64,000 nucleotides of DNA, from positions 62,001 through 126,000 of the forward strand of contig NZ_JABBFW010000003.1 of NCBI RefSeq assembly GCF_012927045.1. The letters are read 5' to 3'. Every line of letters starts with the position of its first letter. The first letter of the stretch is position 1. The notes beneath the pieces were generated by a model. That model did not search any database. It was not told the origin of the DNA and saw only the letters and a program-made list of their open reading frames with translations. Source of the stretch: Azohydromonas caseinilytica (lineage in GTDB: Bacteria > Pseudomonadota > Gammaproteobacteria > Burkholderiales > Burkholderiaceae_C). Of the stretch, positions 11,510 through 20,790 are shown piece after piece. The translations under genes were made by a program, and so were the position numbers.

Positions 11510-11544
11510 TCATCGGGCCGGGCGCAAACCACGAGGAGTACCGG

Positions 11545-13200
11545 ATGAAGTCCATGGAGCATGCGCAGCGGACCAGCCTGGCCCGATTCCCCGGCTGGTG
11601 GCCGGTGGCCCTGGCGGCGGGGATGCTCGCCGGTTGCGGCGGCGGTGGCGGGGACGCGGCGTCCACCGAGGTGGCGGCCGCGGCGGCCACCGAGCAGGCC
11701 GCCGCCGTGGCGGCGGTCGAGTCCGACGCGATCGTGACGGTGAACCCCGAAGCGGCGCTGCCGGACAAGTGCACCCGGCCCAACCGCACCAACGACACCA
11801 TCCCGAAGCTGATGGAGTGCGTGACCTACAGCGAGGTGCGCAAGCACCAGCAGGCGCTGCAGGACATCGCCAACGCCAACAACGGCACGCGCGCCTCGGG
11901 CACGCCGGGCTTCGACGCCTCGGCCCGCTACGCGGTCAAGGTGTTCCGCGACGCCGGCTACGACGTGCGGCGCCAGTACTTCCAGTTCCGCACCTTCGAG
12001 GAGGTCAGCGACACGGTGCTGCAGGTCGTGGCTCCGAACGCGCGCGACGTGCCCAACAACATCCTGGCCTACTCGCCCAGCGGCGAGGTGACGGCGGCGG
12101 TCACGGCGCTGCCCTTCCAGCCCACCGACGACACCCCGGGCTGCGAGGCCTCGGACTTCAACGGCTTCCCGCGCGGCCACATCGCGCTGGTCGGCCGCGG
12201 CAACTGCACCTTCGCGCTGAAGGCCACCAACGCCCAGGCCGCCGGCGCGGTGGGCGTGATCATCGCCAACAACATCGAGGGCGAGATCAACGGCACGCTG
12301 GGCGCGGACTTCCGCGGCCGCATCCCCGTGACCTCCGTGACGCAGGAAGAAGGCAACACGCTGGCCGGGCTGTCCGGGCTGCGCATGCGCATCAAGGCCG
12401 AGACGAAGATGGAGAACGTCTCCACCAGCAACGTCATCGCCGAGTCCAGGAAGGGCGATCCGGACCAGGTGGTCATGGTGGGCGCGCACCTGGACTCCGT
12501 GCCCGAGGGCCCGGGCATCAACGACAACGGCTCGGGCGTGGCCGCGATCCTCGAAACCGCCAAGCAGCTGGGCAAGGTGCACACGCGCAACAAGCTGCGT
12601 TTCGCGCTGTGGGGCGGCGAGGAGTCGGGGCTGGTGGGCGCCACCTACTACGTCACCACGCTGGAGCCCTGGCGGCGCGACCGCATCGCGCTGTACCTGA
12701 ACTTCGACATGATCGGCTCGCCCAACCACGGCTTCTTCATCTACGACGGCGACAACTCCGACAACGTGGGCGCCGGCCCGGGGCCCGAAGGCTCGGCCGA
12801 GATCGAGAAGGCCTTCGAGGGCTTCTACGAACGCCGCGGCATCGCGTTCCGGGGCACCGACTTCGACGGGCGCTCCGACTACGGCCCCTTCATCGCCGCG
12901 GGCATCCCCTCCGGCGGCCTGTTCACCGGCGCCGAGGGGATCAAGACCGAGGAGGAAGCGGGGCTGTGGGGCGGCACCGCGGGCCAGGCCTACGACCCCT
13001 GCTACCACCAGGCCTGCGACACCTTCCGCAACGTCAACGCCTACGCCTTCAACGTGAACCTGCACTCGGTGGCGGCCACGACGCTGCGCTTCGCCAAGGA
13101 CCCGACGCCTCCGGGTGCCGGCCGTGCTGAAGCCGCGGGCATCGCCCGCGCCGGCAGCAGCGCGACGCTGCTGCGCCAGGGGGACAAGTTCATCCGCTGA
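11545..13200 (+). CDS. M28-family zinc aminopeptidase, lipoprotein, with PA domain
   Basis: A 551-residue secreted or surface-anchored exopeptidase. A lipobox LAGC (C31) suggests lipid anchoring, followed by a Gly/Ala-rich linker. A protease-associated (PA) domain spans about residues 180-290. The M28 catalytic domain then shows H315 and D317 in AHLDS, D327 in NDNGSG, the catalytic/ligand pair E359-E360 in GGEESG, D388 in NFDMIGS and a late CYHQACD histidine. It most resembles aminopeptidase Y/S-type enzymes that trim hydrophobic N-terminal residues. A GAGGAG ribosome site precedes the ATG. It is on the opposite strand, between zipA and ligA, which are neighbours in many relatives. Confidence 0.9.
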   Translation: MKSMEHAQRTSLARFPGWWPVALAAGMLAGCGGGGGDAASTEVAAAAATEQAAAVAAVESDAIVTVNPEAALPDKCTRPNRTNDTIPKLMECVTYSEVRKHQQALQDIANANNGTRASGTPGFDASARYAVKVFRDAGYDVRRQYFQFRTFEEVSDTVLQVVAPNARDVPNNILAYSPSGEVTAAVTALPFQPTDDTPGCEASDFNGFPRGHIALVGRGNCTFALKATNAQAAGAVGVIIANNIEGEINGTLGADFRGRIPVTSVTQEEGNTLAGLSGLRMRIKAETKMENVSTSNVIAESRKGDPDQVVMVGAHLDSVPEGPGINDNGSGVAAILETAKQLGKVHTRNKLRFALWGGEESGLVGATYYVTTLEPWRRDRIALYLNFDMIGSPNHGFFIYDGDNSDNVGAGPGPEGSAEIEKAFEGFYERRGIAFRGTDFDGRSDYGPFIAAGIPSGGLFTGAEGIKTEEEAGLWGGTAGQAYDPCYHQACDTFRNVNAYAFNVNLHSVAATTLRFAKDPTPPGAGRAEAAGIARAGSSATLLRQGDKFIR

Positions 13201-13250
13201 GCGGCGTGTGAGGATGGCGCGGGCCCGGGAGGGCCGGCGCCTTCAAGGAG

Positions 13251-13276
13251 AAACGGCTTCCTGGGGGAAGCCGTTT
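13251..13276 (+). terminator. Rho-independent terminator after M28 peptidase gene
   Basis: Perfect 10-bp stem AAACGGCTTC / GAAGCCGTTT with a short loop, followed by T-rich sequence ending in six T. It lies 50 nt after the peptidase stop codon. Confidence 0.88.
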
Positions 13277-13344
13277 TGTTTTGCTTTTTTTGCCGTCGGA
13301 CCGCTTGCAGCGTGCGCCGTGTTGCAGGCCGTAGAGCAAATGCC

Positions 13345-13370
13345 GTCATCCCGGCATTCGCCGGGATGAC
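13345..13370. repeat. Short palindromic repeat GTCATCCCGGC/GCCGGGATGAC
   Basis: A perfect 11-bp inverted repeat around the loop ATTC. It belongs to the same broad class of extragenic palindromes as the copy at 8161 and lies in the gap between the convergent M28 peptidase and zipA genes. Confidence 0.75.
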
Positions 13371-13424
13371 AACTTGGTGGGCTGGCGCCCTGCCTTGCAA
13401 AGCGCGGCCCTTGGACTCCACGCC

Positions 13425-14651
13425 TCAGCTGAACAACCTGCGCGCCGCCGCCGACCCCGCCGCCAGGTCGCGGCCTTCGAGCTGCCGGTACAGCCCTTCC
13501 AGCTCGCTCTTGATCGGCTCGAAGGCCTCGGGCACCACGCGGCGGCCGGCCTCGTCCACCAGGTCGGCTTCCAGCTCGGCGGCCAGCGCCGACATGGCGC
13601 GCAGCCAGGTGCCGAAGGGGTCCTCGGCTTCGGGCGTCTGCGGCACGTCCAGGCTCAGGCTCACCAGCTTCACGCTCACGGCGTTGGGGTTCTCCGCCAG
13701 CGCGGCCTGCGGGTCGAAGGCCAGCACTAGCACCGGCGGCGCGCCCTCCTCGGCGCCCGGCAGCACCAGGCGCCCCGGCAGCGAGCCCGGCACGAAGCCA
13801 TGCTTGAGCGTGGCCTGCTGCAGGTACGACACCGACCACGGCGCCTTGCGCGCCACCAGCTGCACCGCCAGCTGCGCGTCATGCTGGTTGGCGAAGTGGT
13901 CCAGCTCCTTGGCGCGCGCCACCGCCTCCAGCATGTCCGGCATCTCCACCGCCGCGCCCACGCTGTCGGCAAAGGGCTGCAGCTTCTGCACGAACTCGGA
14001 GTACTCGATCTCGTTGAGCGCGCCATGGCGGTTGGCCAGCTGCACGCCGGCCTGGAGCTGGCGGTACTGCTGCCCGGGCTGCGGCGGCTCCCACTCGGCC
14101 GTGGCGGCGTTCAGGCCCTCGACCAGGAAGGGCTTCGTGCCCGCGCGCCGCGTGGCCGGCAGGTGCGCCAGCACCAGGTCGCCGCTGACGCGCGTGTCCA
14201 GCGTGAGGTTGGCGATGACGTCGATCAGCGCGTCGATGCGCGGCCCACGCCGCACCGCCGGCACGGGCGCCTGCGCCGGGGCGGGCGCGGCGGCCTCGGC
14301 CTGCACCGCGACCGGCGCCGTCTCCGCCACCGCGGCGCCCATCACGGGCTCCACGCCGGGCGCGACGGCCTCGCCGGCCAGGCCCACCGCGGCGCCGGCC
14401 GCCGCCAGCGCGGGGTCGCCGCCCCGGCGCGCATCGACCAGCTCGGCCGAGTCCATGGGCATGGGCGCGGGCGTGGGCGCCAGGTCGCCGCCCAGCGGCG
14501 GCTCCATGCGCGGCGCGGCCGGCGCGGCCGGAGTGGGCTCGGCGCGGCGCGGCTCGGACTTGCGCGCGCTCCACAGGCTCTGCACGACCAGCGCCAGCAG
14601 CACCAGGCCGGCCAGGATGGAGAGGGCGAGGGTCAGGCTCATCGAAGGCAT
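13425..14651 (-). CDS. zipA: Cell division protein ZipA homologue
   Basis: A 408-residue bitopic membrane protein. It begins with a single N-terminal transmembrane helix (about residues 6-28), followed by a basic stretch, then a long Pro/Ala-rich linker to about residue 150, and a C-terminal domain resembling the FtsZ-binding domain of ZipA. In the family it tethers the FtsZ ring to the membrane. It starts 22 nt after the smc stop, so smc-zipA is a likely operon. Start at 14651 was preferred for an AAGGA ribosome site; ATG 14642 (MSLTLALS) is possible. Confidence 0.82.
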   Translation of the reverse strand: MPSMSLTLALSILAGLVLLALVVQSLWSARKSEPRRAEPTPAAPAAPRMEPPLGGDLAPTPAPMPMDSAELVDARRGGDPALAAAGAAVGLAGEAVAPGVEPVMGAAVAETAPVAVQAEAAAPAPAQAPVPAVRRGPRIDALIDVIANLTLDTRVSGDLVLAHLPATRRAGTKPFLVEGLNAATAEWEPPQPGQQYRQLQAGVQLANRHGALNEIEYSEFVQKLQPFADSVGAAVEMPDMLEAVARAKELDHFANQHDAQLAVQLVARKAPWSVSYLQQATLKHGFVPGSLPGRLVLPGAEEGAPPVLVLAFDPQAALAENPNAVSVKLVSLSLDVPQTPEAEDPFGTWLRAMSALAAELEADLVDEAGRRVVPEAFEPIKSELEGLYRQLEGRDLAAGSAAARRLFS

Positions 14652-14673
14652 CAGTGGGGGTCCTTGTGAGTTC

Positions 14674-17600
14674 TCAGGCGGATTCGGCCATGCCGAGCGC
14701 GGCTTCCATATCGACGGCGACGATGCGCGAGACGCCCTGCTCCTGCATGGTCACGCCCACCAGTTGCTGCGCCATCTCCATCGCGATCTTGTTGTGGCTG
14801 ATGAACAGGAACTGCGTGGCCTGGCTCATCTTCGTCACCAGGCGCGCATAGCGCTCGGTGTTGGCATCGTCCAGCGGCGCATCGACCTCGTCGAGCAGGC
14901 AGAACGGCGCCGGGTTGAGCTGGAAGATGGCGAACACCAGCGCGATGGCGGTGAGCGCCTTCTCCCCGCCGGAGAGCAGGTGGATGGTGCTGTTCTTCTT
15001 GCCCGGCGGTTGCGCCATCACCTGCACGCCGGCGTCCAGGATCTCCGAGCCCGTCATGACCAGCCTGGCCTGCCCGCCGCCGAACAGGCTGGGGAACATG
15101 CTGCCGAAACCTTCGTTGACGCGGTCGAAGGTGCTGGTGAGCAGCTCGCGCGTCTCCAGGTCGATCTTGCGGATCGCGTCCTCCAGCGTGTTGATGGCGT
15201 CCTGCAGGTCGGCGTACTGGGTGTCCAGGAAGCCCTTGCGCTCGCGCGCCGCGCCCAGCTCCTCCAGCGCGGCCAGGTTGACCGCGCCCAGGCCGGTGAT
15301 CTCGCGCTGGATGCGGTCGATCTCGCCCTGCAGGCCCCAGAGCTTGACTTGTCCGGCCTGGATCGACTGCTCGATGGCGGCCAGGTCCGCCTGGGCGTTC
15401 GTCAGCTGCTCCAGGTACTGCGCGCCGCCCAGCGTGGCGGCCTGCTGCTCCAGCTGCAGCCGCGTGATCTGCTCGCGCAGCGGCTGCAGGCCGCGCTCCA
15501 CCATCAGCCGGCGCTCGTCGGTCTGGCGCAGGCGCAGGCTCAACTCGTCGTAGCCGCGGCGCTGCGCGGCCAGTGCCGCCTCGCGCTCGCGGCGCAGCGC
15601 CAGGGCCTGCGTCAGGCCTTCCTGCGCGGCGGCGTCGTCCAGCGCGGCGAGGTCGGTGACGACCTGCGAGGCCGCCTGCGCGTTGTCCTGCAGCTGGCGC
15701 GCGGCCGTCTCCAGCGCGCGCTGCAGCTCGCCGCGGCGCGCGCCCAGGGAGCGGGTTTCGAACTGCGCCTCCTGCGCGCGGCGCTCCAGCGCGCGCAACT
15801 GCTCGCGCGCCTGCGCCACCTTGCGCTCGGCCGCCAGCGCGGCCTCCTGCGCAGTGGCCTCGTCCTCCTGCACCTGCGCCAGCTGCAGGTCCAGTTCCTC
15901 GAACTTGGCTTCGTCCTCGGCGCGGCGCGCGGCCAGCGCTTCGAGCTGGGCGTCGATCTCCTGCACCTCGTCCTGCAGCTGGGCCCGGCGTCCGGCCGCG
16001 GCCTGTGCCTGCTGGTGCAGCTTGAACCACTCGACGTGCAGCTTGTGCGCCTGCGTCTGCGCCTCGGCGGCGGCGCGGCGCAGGGCGCCGAGCTGCTGCG
16101 CGGCCTCGCCATAGGCGCTTTCGGCGCGGCGCAGCGCGGCCTGCGCCTCCTCCACCACGCGCGCCTGCTCGACCTGGCGCGCCTGCAGCTGCTCGATCTC
16201 CTGCGCCCGCTGCAGCAGGCCGGCCTGCTCGCTGTCGGGCGCGTAGAAGCTCACCGCGAACTGCGACACGGCATGCCCGGCGGGCGTGACGATCCACTCG
16301 CCATGCGTCAGCGACTCGCGGCCCGCCAGCGCCGCGGCCAGGTCCGGCGCGGTGTAGATGCCTTCCAGCCAGTCGCCCAGCAGCGCCTGCAGGCCCTTGT
16401 CGTCCAGCTTGAGCAGGTCGGCCAGGCGCGGCAGCGTGCGGTGCGTGCTGGCGATCGCCGCATCGGGCGCGTGATAGAAGGCCAGCTTCGCGGGCGGGGC
16501 GTCGCGCTCGAAGGCGCGCACGGTGTCCAGCCGCCCCACGGGCAGCGCCGACAGCCGCTCGCGCAGCGCCGATTCCAGCGCCGTCTCCCAGCCCGGCTCG
16601 ATGTGCAGCCGCTTCCACAGCCCTTGCAGGCCTTCGAGCCCATGCTTGGCCAGCCAGGGCTTCAGTTTTCCTTCGGTCTGGACCTTCTCCTGCAGCGCGC
16701 GCAGCGCCTGCAGCCGGGCCGTGACCTGCGCCTGGCGCGCGGTCTCGGCATTGAGCGTTTCCTGCGCCTGGCGCCGCGCCGCGTCGAGCTGCGGCAGCTC
16801 TTCGCTCAAGGTGTGCAACTGCTCCTCGGCCTGGGCCTGCGCGGCGGCGGCCTCCTCGCTCTGGTGCTGCAGCTCGGCCAGGTGCTCGGCATCGGGCACC
16901 TGCAGCGCCTTGCTCTCGCCGCTCAGGCGCTCGCGCCGGGTGTTGAGCTGGCGCTGCTGGTCCTCGACGTGGCGGCCGTCGGCGGCCAGCACCTGCAGTT
17001 GCTGCTGCACCTGCATCACGCGCTGGTGCTGCGAGGTGACGCGGGCCACGGCCTGGCGGTGTGCTTCCTCGGCTTCGGGCAGCCGCTCAGCCTGCTCCTC
17101 GGACTGCGCCGCCAGCACCTCGGCCTGCTCCTCGGCGGCGGCGATCTTCTCGGCGATCAGCTCCAGCTCCTCGGCGGCCTGCTCGCGGCGCTGGGCCCAT
17201 TGCGCGTCCTGCGCCTTCAGCTCGGCCAGGCGCGCCTGGGCGCGGTCGCGCCCTTCCGCCACGTAGCGGATGCGCTCCTCCAGCCGGCTCACCTCCAGCG
17301 CCGCCTCGGAGAGCTTGCCCTGCTCCGCGTGCAGCGCGTCGCTGGCGGCGAAGTGGGCGCCCTTGACCTCCTCCAGCTCGGCCTCGACCTGCGCCAGCTC
17401 CTCCAGCCGCTGCGCCAGCACGGCCTGCGCCTCGGCGATGGCGGCCTTCACGCGCGCCTCCTCGACGCTGGCATCGCGGTGCTTCAGGAACCACAGCTGG
17501 TGCAGCTTGAGCGTGCCCTGCTCCTGCAGGTGCTTGTAGCGCTGCGCGACCTCGGCCTGCTTCTCCAGCTTGGCGAGGTTGCCGGTGAGCTCGCGCAGGA

Positions 17601-18189
17601 TGTCCTCGACGCGCAGCAGGTTCTCGCGCGTGTCGCGCAGCCGCAGCTCGGTCTCGCGGCGGCGCTCCTTGTACTTCGAGACGCCGGCGGCCTCTTCGAG
17701 GAACAGGCGCAGCTCCTCGGGCTTGCTCTCGATGATCCGGCTGATGGTGCCCTGGCCGATGATGGCGTAGGCGCGCGGACCGAGGCCGGTGCCCAGGAAC
17801 ACGTCCTGCACGTCGCGCCGGCGCACGGGCTGGTTGTTGATGTAGTAGCTGCTGGTGCCGTCGCGGGTGAGCACGCGCTTGACGGCGATCTCGCCGTAGC
17901 GGCTCCAGGGCCCGCCGGCGCGGCCGGTGCTGTTGTCGAAGACCAGCTCCACGCTGGCGCGGCTGGCGGGCTTGCGGTTGCCCGAGCCGTTGAAGATCAC
18001 GTCCTGCATGGACTCGCCACGCAGCTCGCTGGCCTTGGACTCGCCCAGCACCCAGCGCACCGCGTCCATGATGTTGGACTTGCCGCAGCCGTTGGGGCCG
18101 ACCACGCCCACGAGCTGCCCGGGCAGCTGGAAGGTGGTGGGTTCGGCGAAGGATTTGAAACCGGAAAGCTTGATCTGGTTGAGCCGCAT
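14674..18189 (-). CDS. smc: Chromosome segregation protein SMC
   Basis: A 1171-residue SMC ATPase that forms a long antiparallel coiled-coil dimer and, with ScpA/ScpB, organises and segregates the chromosome. The N-terminal head has Walker A GPNGCGKSN near residue 35 in MRLNQIKLSGFKSF context. Two coiled-coil arms rich in Glu/Ala/Gln/Arg flank a central hinge at about residues 500-660. The C-terminal head has the ABC signature LLSGGEKALTA and Walker B PFCLLDEVDAPLDD. Length is normal. The start at 18189 is the standard MRLNQIKL opening. It diverges from queF and leads into zipA. Confidence 0.96.
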   Translation of the reverse strand: MRLNQIKLSGFKSFAEPTTFQLPGQLVGVVGPNGCGKSNIMDAVRWVLGESKASELRGESMQDVIFNGSGNRKPASRASVELVFDNSTGRAGGPWSRYGEIAVKRVLTRDGTSSYYINNQPVRRRDVQDVFLGTGLGPRAYAIIGQGTISRIIESKPEELRLFLEEAAGVSKYKERRRETELRLRDTRENLLRVEDILRELTGNLAKLEKQAEVAQRYKHLQEQGTLKLHQLWFLKHRDASVEEARVKAAIAEAQAVLAQRLEELAQVEAELEEVKGAHFAASDALHAEQGKLSEAALEVSRLEERIRYVAEGRDRAQARLAELKAQDAQWAQRREQAAEELELIAEKIAAAEEQAEVLAAQSEEQAERLPEAEEAHRQAVARVTSQHQRVMQVQQQLQVLAADGRHVEDQQRQLNTRRERLSGESKALQVPDAEHLAELQHQSEEAAAAQAQAEEQLHTLSEELPQLDAARRQAQETLNAETARQAQVTARLQALRALQEKVQTEGKLKPWLAKHGLEGLQGLWKRLHIEPGWETALESALRERLSALPVGRLDTVRAFERDAPPAKLAFYHAPDAAIASTHRTLPRLADLLKLDDKGLQALLGDWLEGIYTAPDLAAALAGRESLTHGEWIVTPAGHAVSQFAVSFYAPDSEQAGLLQRAQEIEQLQARQVEQARVVEEAQAALRRAESAYGEAAQQLGALRRAAAEAQTQAHKLHVEWFKLHQQAQAAAGRRAQLQDEVQEIDAQLEALAARRAEDEAKFEELDLQLAQVQEDEATAQEAALAAERKVAQAREQLRALERRAQEAQFETRSLGARRGELQRALETAARQLQDNAQAASQVVTDLAALDDAAAQEGLTQALALRREREAALAAQRRGYDELSLRLRQTDERRLMVERGLQPLREQITRLQLEQQAATLGGAQYLEQLTNAQADLAAIEQSIQAGQVKLWGLQGEIDRIQREITGLGAVNLAALEELGAARERKGFLDTQYADLQDAINTLEDAIRKIDLETRELLTSTFDRVNEGFGSMFPSLFGGGQARLVMTGSEILDAGVQVMAQPPGKKNSTIHLLSGGEKALTAIALVFAIFQLNPAPFCLLDEVDAPLDDANTERYARLVTKMSQATQFLFISHNKIAMEMAQQLVGVTMQEQGVSRIVAVDMEAALGMAESA

Positions 18190-18339
18190 GCAGCGCCAAG
18201 GCCTCGCCGGACCGTATCCGGCGCAAGCCAAGTAGTTGATTCCTAAGGGAAATTAGCGCGGGCGCGCCAGGCGGAAGCGGGCCGGATGATACCATCGCGC
18301 CCCTCGCCGCCAGGCCCCAACAAAGTTCCGTCAGTTCCC

Positions 18340-18882
18340 ATGCCCAGCAAGACCGCGGCGACCCCTGCCGCCAAGCCCGCCGCCAAGAAAAGCACCGCCG
18401 CCGCCGGCAAGAAATCCGTGGCCCAGAAGCTGCCCGCCAGCCGCCAGCGCCCCATGCCGCCGAACCCGCCCAGCGCCCCGAGCAAGGAGCTGCACGTGTT
18501 CCCCAATCCGGCCCCGCAGCGCGACTACGTGATCCAGTTCCAGGTGCCCGAGTTCACCTGCCACTGCCCGCTCACCGGCCAGCCCGACTTCGCGCACTTC
18601 ACCATCGACATGATCGCGGACGAGCTGTGCGTGGAGCTCAAGAGCCTGAAGATGTACTTCTGGAGCTACCGCAACGAAGGCGCGTTCCACGAGAAGGTGA
18701 CCAACACCATCCTCGACGACATCGTGAAGGCTTGTAAACCGCGCTTCGTGCGCATCACCGCCAAGTGGTACGTGCGCGGCGGCATCTACACCAACGTCGT
18801 GGTCGAGCACCGCAAGCGCGGCTGGAAGCCGCAGCCGCGCGTGGACCTGCCCAGCCACGCCGAAGAGCGCGGACTGCTCTAA
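18340..18882 (+). CDS. queF: NADPH-dependent 7-cyano-7-deazaguanine (preQ0) reductase
   Basis: A 180-residue type I (unimodular) QueF that reduces the nitrile of preQ0 to preQ1 in queuosine synthesis. The catalytic cysteine is C76 in CPLTGQPD, with D83 as likely general acid, and the QueF motif [14 protein letters not shown] is intact. Compared with the usual length the N-terminus has about 30 extra residues rich in Lys/Ala/Pro, resembling a histone H1-like tail. The start at 18340 (MPSKTAATP) is a choice; the frame is open from 18286. No other queuosine genes are adjacent. Confidence 0.93.
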   Translation: MPSKTAATPAAKPAAKKSTAAAGKKSVAQKLPASRQRPMPPNPPSAPSKELHVFPNPAPQRDYVIQFQVPEFTCHCPLTGQPDFAHFTIDMIADELCVELKSLKMYFWSYRNEGAFHEKVTNTILDDIVKACKPRFVRITAKWYVRGGIYTNVVVEHRKRGWKPQPRVDLPSHAEERGLL

Positions 18883-18889
18883 CCCCATT

Positions 18890-19008
18890 CCGTTCGGGCT
18901 GAGCCCATACCCGTTCGGGCTGAGCCTGTCGAAGCCCTGCAGCCCGGCTGGGACGCAGGCCCTTCGACAAGCTCAGGGCGAACGGGGGGAAAGCTCAGCG
19001 CGAACGGT
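18890..19008. repeat. REP-like palindromic element (CCGTTCGGGCTGAGC... family), copy 1
   Basis: Two arms, 18911-18940 and 18956-18986, form an imperfect inverted repeat around a 15-base centre; extra partial arms lie on both sides (18890 and 18996). The unit core is CTTCGACA(A/G)GCTCAGG plus GCGAACGG. It fills most of the gap between queF and the SET-domain gene. Related copies occur at 21712, 23030, 46239, 50154, 55359 and 59818. Confidence 0.8.
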
Positions 19009-19020
19009 GAAAGACTTCTG

Positions 19021-19470
19021 ATGTCTTCCACTTCCGACATTGCTCCTCCGCCCGTCGTGCGGCCCCCGTACCAGAAGTTCGACGTGCTGGTGCAGCGCAG
19101 CCTGATCGACGGCCATGGTGTGTTCGCCAAGGAGCCGATCCCGCCGCGCGTGAAGATCGGCGAGATCCGCGGCGAGTCGATCAGCGTCGAGGCCGCGCGC
19201 ATCCGCGCCACGCGCTACGAGCGCGTGATGATCGTGGAGGTGTCGGAGAAGAAGGCCATCGACTTCCACCGCTCCACCGACCCGATGCGCTTCACCAACC
19301 ACTCCTGCTCGCCCAACGCGCGGCTGTGCATCCGCCAGGGCCGCGTCGAGTTCTACGCCCTGCGCACCATCGCGCCGGGCGAGGAGATCACCGTGAGCTA
19401 CGGCGAGACGCACCACGAGGGCCGGCTGCGCTGCCGCTGCGGCGCGCCCAACTGCGCCGGCAATCTCTGA
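19021..19470 (+). CDS. SET-domain protein (putative lysine methyltransferase)
   Basis: A 149-residue compact SET-domain protein. The diagnostic pseudoknot motifs are intact: FTNHSCSPNARL, which binds S-adenosylmethionine, and GEEITVSYGETH with the catalytic tyrosine. A small post-SET cysteine cluster CRCGAPNC follows, usually a zinc site. The N-terminus lacks any targeting domain. Bacterial stand-alone SET proteins are assumed to methylate protein lysines, but the target here is unknown. It sits between queF and the dap genes with its own upstream REP element and 47 nt before dapC. Confidence 0.88.
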   Translation: MSSTSDIAPPPVVRPPYQKFDVLVQRSLIDGHGVFAKEPIPPRVKIGEIRGESISVEAARIRATRYERVMIVEVSEKKAIDFHRSTDPMRFTNHSCSPNARLCIRQGRVEFYALRTIAPGEEITVSYGETHHEGRLRCRCGAPNCAGNL

Positions 19471-19517
19471 CGCTTTGACATCCCGGGCGCCCGACCACGC
19501 GCCGCTTCCGCACCGCC

Positions 19518-20714
19518 ATGAACCCGCTGCTCAAACGCCTCAATCCCTATCCCTTCGAGCGGCTGCGCGCGCTCACCAAGGACATCGTCCCGAACCAGGG
19601 CCTGCGCCCGATCAGCCTGGGCATCGGCGAGCCCAAGCACGCCACGCCGGCGCTGGTGGAGCAGGCGCTCATGGGCAACCTGCACGAGCTCTCCGGCTAC
19701 CCGCCCACCGCCGGCAGCCCAGCCCTGCGCGAGGCTTGCGCGGGCTGGATCAAGCGGCGATATGACGTCACGCTGAACCCTGCCACGCAGGTGCTGCCGG
19801 TCAACGGCTCGCGCGAGGCGCTGTTCGCGCTGGCGCAGACCGTGATCGACCCGACGCGCGTGGGCGCGACGGTGGTCTGCCCCAACCCGTTCTACCAAAT
19901 CTACGAGGGCGCGGCCCTGTTGGCCGGCGCCGACGTGGTGTTCGCCAACAGCGACCCGGCACGCAACTTCGCGCCGGACTGGAGCGCCATCGACGAAGCG
20001 ACCTGGTCGCGCACGCAACTGCTCTACGTCTGCTCGCCCGGCAACCCCACCGGCGCCGTCGCGCCGCTGGAAGAGTGGAAGATGCTGTTCGAGCTGAGCG
20101 ACCGGCATGGCTTCGTCATCGCCAGCGACGAGTGCTACTCGGAGATCTACTTCCGCGACGAGCCGCCGCTGGGCGCGCTGCAGGCGGCCAAGGCGCTGGG
20201 CCGCGACGACTTCAGGCGCCTGATCGTGCTGACCAGCCTGTCCAAGCGCTCCAACGTGCCCGGCATGCGCTCGGGCTTCGTGGCCGGTGATGCGTCGATC
20301 CTCAAGGACTTCCTGCTGTACCGGACTTACCACGGCAGCGCCATGAGCGGCGTGGTGCAGGCGGCGAGCATCGCGGCCTGGAACGACGAGGCGCACGTCA
20401 TCGAGAACCGCGCGCTCTACCGCAAGAAGTTCGAGCTGGTGACGCCGCTGCTGGCCGAGGTGCTGGACGTGAGGTTGCCCGACGCCAGCTTCTACCTGTG
20501 GGCCGGCGTGCCGGGCGGGGACGACATCCGGTTCAGCCTGGAGTTGCTCGCTCAATACAATGTCGCGGTGCTGCCGGGCAGCCTGCTCGCCCGCGATGCG
20601 CACGGCCTCAACCCGGGCCGCGGGCGCATCCGCATGGCGCTGGTGGCCGGCGTCGAGGAATGCCTCGAAGCCGCCCAGCGCATCGTCGCCTTCACCCGGG
20701 CCTACGCCGCCTGA
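19518..20714 (+). CDS. dapC: Succinyldiaminopimelate transaminase
   Basis: A 398-residue fold-type I PLP aminotransferase, which converts N-succinyl-2-amino-6-oxopimelate to N-succinyl-diaminopimelate in lysine and peptidoglycan-precursor synthesis. The PLP lysine is in [15 protein letters not shown], with the conserved SPGNPTG and DECYSEIY motifs before it. The opening [16 protein letters not shown] is typical of betaproteobacterial DapC. The next two enzymes of the same route follow on the same strand. Confidence 0.95.
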   Translation: MNPLLKRLNPYPFERLRALTKDIVPNQGLRPISLGIGEPKHATPALVEQALMGNLHELSGYPPTAGSPALREACAGWIKRRYDVTLNPATQVLPVNGSREALFALAQTVIDPTRVGATVVCPNPFYQIYEGAALLAGADVVFANSDPARNFAPDWSAIDEATWSRTQLLYVCSPGNPTGAVAPLEEWKMLFELSDRHGFVIASDECYSEIYFRDEPPLGALQAAKALGRDDFRRLIVLTSLSKRSNVPGMRSGFVAGDASILKDFLLYRTYHGSAMSGVVQAASIAAWNDEAHVIENRALYRKKFELVTPLLAEVLDVRLPDASFYLWAGVPGGDDIRFSLELLAQYNVAVLPGSLLARDAHGLNPGRGRIRMALVAGVEECLEAAQRIVAFTRAYAA

Positions 20715-20790
20715 GCCGAGCCGCCGAGCCCCGAGCACCGAACCCGAGTCCGCCGGACTCCCCGAACACCATTCATCAAGAAGGACCGCC

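Noticed and set aside
13276-18246. 1656-codon open frame on the plus strand
   Set aside because: It lies antisense to zipA and smc, both complete with clear motifs. GC-rich DNA gives long antisense frames by chance; no domain is visible.
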